From Climacium dendroides (taxonomy: Eukaryota > Streptophyta > Bryopsida > Hypnales > Climaciaceae): 64,000 nt of DNA. The DNA lies in contig OX467082.1 in the NCBI GenBank assembly GCA_950106755.1, forward strand, positions 8,308,001 to 8,372,000. Direction: 5' to 3'. Shown here piece by piece: positions 21,079 through 30,538 of the stretch. The notes under the pieces are model-generated. The model saw only the letters and a program-made list of their open reading frames with translations, was not told the DNA's origin and ran no database searches. The translations under genes were made by a program, and so were the position numbers. The first letter of the stretch is position 1. Each line of letters opens with the position of its first letter.

Positions 21079-21095
21079 CCCTGGCAGTGGCACCA
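21079..21095 (-). other. Primer binding site, tRNA-Asp type
   Basis: On the minus strand the sequence is TGGTGCCACTGCCAGGG. It differs from the tRNA-Asp site of Athila-type Ty3 elements (TGGCGCCGTTGCCGGGG, from general knowledge) at 4 of 17 positions, all transitions. It starts 12 bases after the CA end of unit D (21108) and about 120 bases before the gag ATG, the position expected for a primer site. It identifies unit D as a 5' LTR. Confidence 0.6.
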
Positions 21096-21465
21096 GATTT
21101 TTGGTCATGTCGCAGTACAAGGTAAGTAAATTCCCTATTATACTTCCAAAAACCACTCTAGAGCATAACTAAGTAACTCTAAAGATCGAACCTGCAAGAT
21201 CTTGTGAAGTATCTAACTTTATTGAGTGATTAAGCTAAGTTAGTATTCAAATTCTACTTTCCGGTTCTATATCTAATACCAGAAACCCTACAACACCCGG
21301 ATAATGAAGAACCAGATTCCCCTCACCCTTTCAGTTTTACTAACTATCCAATCCGTAAATCACCACGACCCCAAAATCTTATCAATTCCGGTCCTAGGTA
21401 CCTTGGTAAACCAATCTGTTTTGGACTGTTTATCCATATCCTTATTTCTATTTGGTTTGGTTTTA

Positions 21466-21486
21466 CCTCTGTTTCGCCATCAAAGG
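21466..21486 (-). other. Conserved stem-loop in unit D
   Basis: In element orientation CCTTTG, the loop ATGGCGAAA, and CAGAGG. One stem base differs from the other copies, but U-G pairing keeps the stem. It lies 380 bases from the LTR end. Confidence 0.6.
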
Positions 21487-22298
21487 GGTCGCCGCTTGAT
21501 TATAAGAGTGGTAGGCCCACCACTCCTTCCGTAATTTCTAATGGCTGAAGACCCACTATTCTACCTCCTAGTCTTCTAACTACTTCGGATCTAGTTTGAT
21601 CCTTCACAACAACCCAGATGGTAATCCGGATTGCAGGTTATATAAAGACCCTCCATACGATCCTCTTATACTACAACGACCTTGGATACCAGTTCCTATC
21701 CGTGCAAAGTTAGGTAGTTACAAGTATACCCATCCGTTCCAACATCTACTAAAGTTTTTCCGTTTACCAACTAGGGCAGTGAGACCTCACAAAAGATCGG
21801 ATACTCAACCGGATTTCCCACCCGGAAGTTCTAGCGCAACTAAAGAATTCCTCCCTATCCACTTAGCCTAACAATAACTTTCTCACTCGGAATCCTAAAC
21901 TCTAGACATGCTGAGGAACTGAAGTTTACTCCCAACTCTTTCCTATCTACTCACATACACTTAGAATAAGAATGGAAACACCAAGAGAAGAAAAATCACT
22001 TGCAACTCTACTTATGCCCTCCTCTCTCCTTATCATATAACATTGCCACATACGGAAAAGACATACAACAAGAAAATGAATAGAAACTCAAGGAAGTTGC
22101 AAAAGAAGACTTTTTCTCCCAGTTCTCCTCTTAAGGACTGGTTTATATATAAAAACCCTAAAGTACAAAAAGGCAAAAAGTGCCACAAAATTTCACCACT
22201 ATTCAGGCTGGACTTCTAGTCCTACCTACTACTTAACCGGATCGGAATAGGATCCGGATCCGTACTAAACCTCTCTAATATATACAATCCTAACTAGT

Positions 22299-23411
22299 TT
22301 ACAAGTTTGATCCTAAGGTAGGACTCTTCAGATCGGGTTCCATCTGCTCAAAGACCTTACTCAAGTTCCGATTCTGTTTTTCATCTGTAGGTTTAGGGGC
22401 TGGGTCGCTTTGGCCGGAATTAGGCGTAGACTCCAATTGAATCGCAGACTTAAGCGTATTGGCCAATACTGGCGCTTGTTCGGACTTCTTGGATTTGGAT
22501 ATCCTATCATTTCCCTCTTTTGAAACTAACTCATTTAGAAACGACTCCGATAGAGAGAGATCCGAGAGTTGGATTCCTCTAAAGCATGTAGCCCCAGTCA
22601 GTTTTCGGCTACTCTTCCCAATCCGGTTCGCAGATATCCGTGCCTCTGTCATTAATACCTCAACCCGTTTGGCATAATCTATGAGAGTTCGAACTATCTT
22701 GGATCCAGATAGTTTCTTCTCCTTTTGTACCTCTTTGTCAAACAACTTAGCTTTGGTGGGGGCCATCCTGGATACTCCTAAGGTGTCCTTCACCCACTCA
22801 ACTGTCTTCCGAGTCTCTTCCGCCATTTCTCGAGTGGCAGTCACATCCTCCTTTAACGTAAAGATTTCCACCTTTAAAGTATCCACTTCCTTCTGCAATT
22901 GGATTATCTCCTCTTTTTGCTTTCGAGCCTTGTCCGGATCAGTAATGCAGTCTATCACCTTCCCCGGCAACATGTTGTCGGGTGGCGCATCCTCCAACTT
23001 TTTGATCGCGGCCAAGGTCCTATTTTTGATTTTCCAATCCGCTTGGATGTTGCAGAGAATGGCTAATAAGTTGTTGAATGGATCCTAGGGATCCATATCC
23101 CTTTTAGAGACAGTCTTCTTCTCTTCCGGTCCTCCTTCTGGAGTTGACTTGTTGTAACTCGATGGCGTCCTCTACTTGTGGGGAGGCGTCATCTTCTGTT
23201 GCTTGATTGGCGGCAACGTAGCTTCCTCTTCCTCCTCGATTTCTGGATCCAATCTGGGAACAGATTCCACCTCATTGTCAGTCTCCGACTCTTTTGTATT
23301 TTAGGAAGACTTCCTAGGTCCTCCACTCCTTTTCTTTCGCATTGGTAAGGAATTGGTGGTTATAGTATAGGTAGAAGAGATAGGGGCATACTGAAATAGC
23401 CTTACTCTTCC
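22299..23411 (-). pseudogene. LTR-encoded protein, copy D, 3' part
   Basis: This is the continuation of the D ORF after the unit B insertion. It begins with a region matching CPYVYHLY of copy A (decayed as QYAPISSTYT in an adjacent frame), then acidic sequence, then the coiled coil (EEIIQLQKEVDTLKVEIF; EKKLSGSKIVRTLIDYAKR) and a C-terminal tail ending at a stop at 22299. Stops and frameshifts lie between 23330 and 23020. It is more diverged from A and B than those are from each other, consistent with D being older than the B insertion it carries. Confidence 0.65.
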
Positions 23412-23416
23412 CCATT
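23412..23416. repeat. Target site duplication of unit B, lower copy
   Basis: CCATT on the plus strand (AATGG in element orientation) follows the CA end of unit B and matches 26852-26856. The uninterrupted D sequence would read GTAGAATGGGGAAGAG. Confidence 0.88.
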
Positions 23417-23766
23417 TGTCGCAGCACAGGGTAAGCAATTTCCCTATTATACTCACAAAAATCACTTTAGAGCATAACAAAATGACCCTAAAGATCGAAC
23501 CCACGAGATCCTGTGAAGTAGCTAACTCTAACAAGGAGATAAACTAAATTAAACCCCTTAATTCCACTTTTCCGGTTCTACCTCTAACGACCGGAAAAAC
23601 CAAAACCAACCGGAAAGTTTCAACTGGACTGTATCCTACTTCCGGTTTTACTAGTTCCCCGATTTCTGGGCTGACTTATCAATTCTGGACCCTACAACTT
23701 TCGGTCTTATGTATCCTCCTGGGCGGATCCGATCCGGTCCACCCTTCCGTACCCGGTTTAGTTTTA

Positions 23767-23787
23767 CCTCTGTTTTACCATCAGAGG
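23767..23787 (-). other. Conserved stem-loop in unit B
   Basis: Stem CCTCTG/CAGAGG and loop ATGGTAAAA, identical to unit A. Confidence 0.68.
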
Positions 23788-24571
23788 GTTCGCCGCTTGC
23801 TTTTGAAAGTGGTAGGCCCACCACTCCTTCCGTGACTTATAGTGGCTGAAGACCCACTTCCCAATCCACTGATCCCCTAACTAACACGGATCCAGTTTGA
23901 TCTTTCACAGTAATCCGAATAGTAATCCGAATAGTAATCCGAATCACAGGTCACAACCCCCCGTACGATCCTCTCATACTACAACGACCTTGACACTGAT
24001 CCGTTCCGCACGAAGTTCGGTGGTTACAAGTGAATCTGTCCGTTCCAACACCCACGAAAGTTATTCCGTTCACCTACAACGGTGGCAAGACCTCACAGGA
24101 GTCAGGATACTCGACTGGATTTCCCACCCAGGAGTTCTAGCGCAACTAAGGAATCCCTCCCTATCCGCCTAGCCTGATCAACGGATCTCTCACCCGGAAT
24201 GCTAAACTTCTGTAGCTGCTGAGGCATTGGAATCCACTCCTAACTCTTCATAACCTACTCACATGTACCTAGAACCGGAAACATACATCAAGGGGAGAAA
24301 CTCTACCAACACCTCCGTACTCACCTTCCTATTCTGACTCAGTGCACTCTTGCCAATACTCGGGAAAAATACACAAAAGTTAGTTTAAAGGAAAGTACAC
24401 AAGGAAATGCCAAAAGAACTCTCTCTCGTCTCCAGCTCAGAGACTGTTTTATATACAAATAGCAAAAAGCAAAAAGTGAATACATGATTTTCGCCTCTGA
24501 AGGCGCTGACAATCCAGTCCTACCTTATCCTAACCGGATTCTATTTCGGTTCCTACCTATAAGTCCTATTT

Positions 24572-26248
24572 TTACAATCCTTTCTATTCCGTCTCATACA
24601 CTCGGGATCCAATGGTAGGGCTCTCATCAAGTCTCTCCAACTGCTCAAAGACCTCATTTAGATTCTGGTTCCTTTCTCCATCCGTAGGTAGAACCGGATG
24701 TTCTTCCTCAGCTTCCGGGGAGTCCAAATCTATCGGCTGATGTCCGGTCGAGGGTGTATCCTTCTTGGCCCTGCTTGACTGGGGCGTCTTGTCCTTTCCC
24801 GGCTCCTGAGCTACGTCTTCCGGAAACAAGTCCGGAAGAAAAATTTCTAAGAGCCGGACCGGAATTTCTGTCAACTTCTAGCTACTCTCCACGATCCGGT
24901 CCGCTGACTCCCGTGCCTTGGATAGGAGCTTCTCCATCTGCTCCTCAAAATCAGTGAGGATGTGCACCACCCTAGTTCCGGATATCTTCTTGTTCTTGTG
25001 CACCTCCTCTTCGAACAGGCGCGCCTTAGTGATTGCGGCTCCGGGTCCTCCAAGCACGTCCTTCACTTCCGCGGCCAACTTCTTCATTTCCTCCGCCATC
25101 TCCTTTGTCGCGGTGGCGTTCTCAAGCAACACGAATAGTTCAGCCTTGAGGGTATCCACCTCATCATGTTGCCGCTTACTTTCCTCCTTCATCTTCTTGA
25201 GCTCTTCCGGATTGATAACACTTTCAGCCACCTCCCTCGGCAATTGACTGTCCGGTTCCGCTCCGATTAATTCCGTGATCTCCCCGAGCGCCCGCTTCTT
25301 AATTTCCCAATCCGCCCGGATTCCGCAGAGGATCCCAACCAACTCGTCGAACGGATCTTTGGTCCCGAATCCGGATGCCACATTCGGTCCGGTTGGAGTC
25401 TCACTTCTACGTGGACGCAGATGTCTCGGGGACGTTCCTCGATTCCGAGTCGGAGTGGTCTTCTGCCTCTTGTTGGAAACATACGGTTCCTCCTCTTCCT
25501 CTTCTTCTTCTTCCTCCTCCTCGGTTTCGTTTCCGGAATCCGCTTCTTGGTCGGACTCGGATTCGCCGTACTTCATGGTCCGCTCCTGGGCCTTCCACAC
25601 CTTCAGCTCCACTTCCGTCAGCAGTTCCTGTTGCTGGTAGAGGTGGTACATATAAGGGCACAGTGGGGTAGCCCTACTTTTCCCCACTCTTGTAGTAAGC
25701 TGGGACACCAGATCAAAGAAGATCCGACCCCAGTCTACTTTCCGGGTTCCGCTCAGCGCTCCGAAAATCGTGTTAGCCAAGGTGATAGTCACCCTGGTGG
25801 GCTTTTCCGGATGCAAAACCGGAACCAGGAACTGGAGCAGGCGTCGCTCCCGGTCATCGAGGCAGTCTTCTACCGCGTAGCCGTCCTTCGGATTTACTAC
25901 GCTTCTGAACTTGCCCTGGACGAAATCATCCTTCCGGTTGGCAAGCCCGAGTCCTCTTGGCCGGAATCCGTATACGTCCCGCCACAAAGCCTCGGTCCAT
26001 TGGACCGGATTCCCTCTCAGGGTGTTATCGAACTGATTCGATACACCACTCAGGAGTTCTCTAACCATCCTCTCATCTTTGAAACCCCAAGGTTTCAAAG
26101 CTAACCTCTGACAACCCATCAACGACAAATCCTCTCTGAGCTCTCCCTGTTCCGGTTCCTTGGTCGGCATAACCGGAACTACTTTTCTAAGCTTTACTTC
26201 ACTCGGGGGCGGGGTGTTAGAACCTCTCTTCCGGTTCAGCCGCGGCAT
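24572..26248 (-). pseudogene. LTR-encoded coiled-coil protein, copy B (two premature TAGs)
   Basis: The frame is co-linear with copy A over 558 codons from the same start (MPRLNRKRGSNTPPPSE) and stops at TAA 24572-24574. TAG at 24878-24880 and at 24584-24586 stand where copy A has CAG. The first 456 codons are continuous and include the glutamine codon that is TAG in copy A. Domain order is as in A: basic start, conserved 200-residue region, glutamate run (shorter than in A), KRQK and the coiled coil. The near identity with A shows that the family was active in the recent past. Confidence 0.75.
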
Positions 26249-26851
26249 GAGGGTAGCTCTACCCGGTTTTCACTCTCTACAGTCCTAAAAAGGGAGCGCG
26301 CGACACTCAGATGTTCTGCTCCGCCTGTAATCTACCCTACCGGCGTACTCACACTCTTAGCTTCTCACGTATCCGCTTGCACTCAAGGTCTCACCCACTC
26401 ATGTCCGGAGGAGATCTCTCCGTCTCACACCCCTCACTCACTTCCGTACCCTCTTGTACTTCCTCTCCCTTGCCGTGGTCAATGATAGAAACATCAGGCG
26501 CTAAATCAGGAAACAACAACACGTGGAAATCCAAAGACCTGAAAATGGGCAGGGCCAGGCTTTATATAGTCCTGACGCCCTGGACTGTCTTTATGACCGG
26601 TCGGATATCCAGTCCGGTTCTTGACATCCGGTTATTTCCTAATCTGGTCAACAAGATTCCGGTTGGAAATACTATCCGGTTGAACATCTAATCCGTTCCG
26701 CTTTGACCTAAAACCGGATTAGTTCTGTAAGGTCCTTTTGTGACTATTTTTGGATTTATTTTTCTCTCTAGATGAATCCGGATACCTATTTCTAATTTCC
26801 GGTTCGCTCAAAAAGGTAAACAAATAAAAATCAAAAATATGAGTTGTCACA

Positions 26852-26856
26852 CCATT
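26852..26856. repeat. Target site duplication of unit B, upper copy
   Basis: CCATT on the plus strand, directly outside the TG end of unit B; it matches 23412-23416. Confidence 0.88.
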
Positions 26857-27410
26857 CTACCTATGAATTGGGCTACTAGATCGAAAATAATTCAGGTCCA
26901 ATCAACTTTTTGGGTCCCATACAAAACATTGAAAATAGTGTTGCCAAGGATGATCGTCACCCTCATTGGCTTTTCCGGATGGAGGATCGGAATTAAAAAC
27001 TGGAATAGGCGGCGATCGCGGTCGTCTATGCAATCCTCGATTGCATATCCGTCCTTCGAACTAGGGGCACCCTGGAACTTACCTCGGATGAATTCATCCT
27101 TCCAGCCTACCATTCCTAGACCACCTACCCGGAAATCGTAAATTGCTCTCCATACGTCCTTAGTCCAAAGGGTCGAATTTCCTTACAAGGTATTGTCGGA
27201 CAACTTGCCCAATAGTTCCTTCACCATCTGCTCCTCTCTGAATCCCTAGGGTTTTTCTACCAACCCTTGACAACCCATGAAAGTTAGATCTTCCATGAGT
27301 TGGACCTTTTCCAGCTCCTTGGAGGGAATAACCGGAACTACTTTCCGGAGCTTCACCTCCACCGAAACAAAGCCAACTGATCCTACTCTTTTTCTACACA
27401 ACAACAGCAT
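26857..27410 (-). pseudogene. LTR-encoded protein, copy D, 5' part
   Basis: ATG at 27410 opens a frame parallel to copy A (CRKRVGS, then VKLRKVVPVIPSKE). A TAG follows in GFREEQ..., another before GNSTLWTKDVW, then an intact stretch WKDEFIRGKFQGAPSSKDGY with RRLFQFLIPILHPEKP to 26892, and a TGA. It ends at the unit B insertion. It is the 5' half of the ORF that continues at 23411-22299. Confidence 0.65.
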
Positions 27411-27957
27411 GGACATAGATTATAACACTCCAAACCCTTTCCGGTTCTACCTTACTCTCTCCTAGCCACACGTCCCATTCCTCACTTCCTCTCTCTGATT
27501 TCAACCGAAAATGAAACCTACAATACACGCTCTTGAGTACTCTTGTATCACTACTTCAATCTTATATACAAATACTACACGGAAAAATAAGGCATTGGAA
27601 ACAAAAGAGAAATGCAAAGAGTGCCTAAGCCACGAGAAAATAATAAAAAGAGGTGTGACTGGTCGGCTAGTCCTTAAATAGTCTCAGAACCCCGTACTAG
27701 TCATTATGACCTTTTCCGATCTTGATGACTTGACATCCGATTTAACCCTAATCCAGTTCTTAGACTAAATTCGGATGGGTTTCCGATCCCGTTTAATTTG
27801 AACTTTGAACTGGATTAGATCCGGTTCGCCTACTATTTCATTTTCCTTGTATATTTTTATTTTTCTTACGCCTTCTACTCAGATCTGGTTCCCTTGCCAC
27901 TAGTTTTTGCTCCATTTTTAAATAAGCTAAAGAAAATAAAAAATTCAAGTTGCGACA

Positions 27958-30010
27958 AAATTAATGAAATTAAAACAACTAAAATATTTGAAACAAACAA
28001 ACAAATAAATGTCCATTGCTTAAAAGGCAATGTTAGAAATATTTTGTTTTATATCTCTTTTTTGTTCAAAATTGCTTTGTCTTGTATTATTTCTTTTTAT
28101 CTACCAAATTGTCCTACTAAATTTTAGGCTTCTTCTTGTTTATTGCCTTCTTGGAAGCCTATGAGAGTTAGAAATGGCCTCGGAACTTGTTGTGAGCTTT
28201 AAAACCTCTCACACACACACTCCAATCCAATATTTTGGTCACAAATAAAAAATACACAAATACACTCCATTCTTAAATACAAAGAAATTAAGAAAACAAA
28301 ACTATCATTGTATTACAAAAGAAAACTATATTTGTCTCCTATGTCAATGAAATTATCAAGGAAATGTATATAGTAAATGGATTTTGCAACACCAACTTCT
28401 TCCCACAAATAATAGACCCCAACTATATCATAACCTCAAAATATACCAAACATATGTAGAACACTAATATAACACCTACTATGATAAAATAATCCAACAA
28501 CACTTTCTCCCACCTCAAAGTTAGGATGCTAGGTATATTTTACCTCCATTATTCCTTCCACTAATCAACGTTTCTACAACATAATGCAACCCAGAACAAG
28601 CCATCAATACCCAAGGAAACTCAATAATATTAAAAGATAATTGTGCTCATTTCTATGATAACACAAGCAAATACTTCCTATATATTAGTATTAATAAACT
28701 AAAATGGTTATAGAAACAATATTATAAATGTATTCCTACCATCCCAATTTTTGAACCTCCCCTTTAAAATTTTGAAACTAAAGTCATATGGTTATATCAA
28801 AGACATAAATATTGTATACCAAAAATAGATCCATTAAAGCAAACATACTATTCACTACCTCCTCCAATATCAAACTTCCTAATAGAAACCTTTTCAATTA
28901 CAATCTTATTTCTCCTCACCAACTACATGCTCAATAAAAATCAACTACTTTTTTTCTTCTTTTGCAAGTGACAAAATTTTTGGGTTACTAGGAACAATCT
29001 TTTCAAAAAAATGGAAGGGAATAGGATATGCACATCCCATATCTCCAACTAATCCACAACAAACATATTTGGAATAGACTTAGTGCAACAGATAACAATC
29101 AAAATGTAATGATTATCATCCACCCCAATATAAATTGGCATCATAACTATCAACCATATACTATTAGCTACCAAGTTACACATTGTCTACCACTTTCCTC
29201 CCAATACAATTCCATATTTTGAAACTACATTACCCAATTTGAAACTGGTGCATTACAAATCATTTGCATACATTATAAAAACACACAATTCAAAAACATA
29301 CAACAAGTTTAGAATATAACAAGTATTCTCACAAACTTAAACATATCTATACCATATATGAAAGACATATCTTTTACACCACCAAACATTCCAATAAATA
29401 AAAGCCATATCTAACATAATACCTTAGAAAGAAACAACCCTCCTTTTAATTATAACATTGTACCTCCACTACCACCCTACAATACTCCTACAAATCTCAA
29501 ATTCCCAAGACAATACAATTACTACATCGATGGATCATTTTTTCTCTTAGTAGAACTTAGTATTGATAGATGGAGAGCAGAACTGCTTTCTATGGAATTT
29601 GTAACCCAAAAAAAGATCTTTGCATATAAACAAAACTATCTAGCATATAAAATATACTTTGGATCAAGTTAAAGGCTAAATACACCACCATCAAAATGAA
29701 CATCAATGAATATGCACAAGAACCAATTTATATTTTTGTAAATAGCTTAAACTCACTCTACCTACTAATTACTCCAATTACACATTCCACCCTTCATACA
29801 AATCATTTAGACAAAACCATTCTCCCATAAATAGTTGACATGTTACAACAAAGAACTCTACCTACTACACTAACCAAAGTAAAAGCACACTCCAATATTG
29901 AAGGCAACTAGGCTCATTGTTCATAGAGAGATTTGGTGGTTAGTGTAAAGTTAGCTGAATGTAATTGTCAAATTTCCGATTTTACTTTGGAAGTTTAGGC
30001 TATTTTCCAA
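27958..30010. other. G-poor, strand-asymmetric AT-rich stretch
   Basis: The plus strand is rich in A, C and T but has few G; for example 29461-29520 has 1 G and 20 C. No coding frame is supported. The bias starts next to the 5' end of unit D and fades before the tandem array at 30011. It may be an old, strongly biased repeat or an untranslated transcript region. Confidence 0.5.
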
Positions 30011-30109
30011 TATCATATGAGTATCATCCGAGTATCATCCGAGCATCATCCGAGCATCATCCGAGCATCATCCGAGCATCATCCGAGCATCATCCGAGCA
30101 TCATCCGGT
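30011..30109 (+). repeat. 11-bp tandem repeat, nine units
   Basis: Nine units of CATCATCCGAG (first ones TATCATATGAG and TATCATCCGAG) run without gaps, 430 bp before the start codon of the NTPase-nuclease gene. Each inner unit contains CATCCGAG. The array may serve as a cluster of protein-binding sites in that promoter; this is inference. Confidence 0.92.
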
Positions 30110-30538
30110 TTCAATTAAAAATTGCCGAATAATTTCACTCAAAAGAGGTTGATAGTTGGATCATTCCAGAAACTCCCCGTTCAATACTTCTGGCAGCGCC
30201 TGGCCCACCTCCTCCTTGCAAGTCCCTCCTTGTCGTTGGGCTGTCCGGCCTCGATCCTGCATAATTTCATCGCTGAGAAGACGCAGAGTTGCGAGGAGGC
30301 TGAGGGCGCAGACCAGGCTGAGAAGGTTTGAAACGCGGTTCAATCGGCGGTTGTCGAAGGGGGAGTTTGACGTTTAGGGTTTGACAGGGATTCGTGTTTC
30401 GTCTCTGTTGGTTCGGGTTTGCAGGTGCGTACATGTATCAGGTGGATTAGATGCTTGGTTCAAGGGCGGCCTTGTAGCGAATATTTCGACAGGAGAGAGG
30501 TCGTTTGGATTCTGGTGGATTTCTTTTAATTCGGCACA

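Larger units (their letters stand above)
23417..26851 (-). mobile_element. Unit B: complete 3,435-bp ORF-carrying solo LTR, nested in D
   Basis: In minus orientation it starts TGTGACAACTC at 26851 and ends GTGCTGCGACA at 23417, flanked by AATGG on both sides. Removing it with one duplication rejoins the D reading frame region (copy A has RVGKSRATPLCPY at this point). It keeps TATA 1 (26562-26568), the ORF (26248-24572), TATA 2 (24448-24454) and the stem-loop (23767-23787). It is the copy most similar to A. Like A it has no second LTR or interior, so it is read as a solo LTR formed after insertion. Confidence 0.82.
21108..27957 (-). mobile_element. Unit D: 5' LTR of a Ty3 element, split by unit B
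   Basis: In minus orientation the unit starts TGTCGCAACTTG at 27957 and ends GTACTGCGACA at 21108. Removing unit B and one 5-bp duplication leaves about 3,410 bp, the same size as A and B. It contains the ORF remnants at 27410-26857 and 23411-22299, TATA-like sequences near 27675 and 22143-22150, and the stem-loop at 21466-21486. The primer binding site and gag follow at once, so this unit is an LTR and not an internal region. There is no matching 5-bp duplication across the full element, as expected if the far LTR is lost. Confidence 0.7.
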
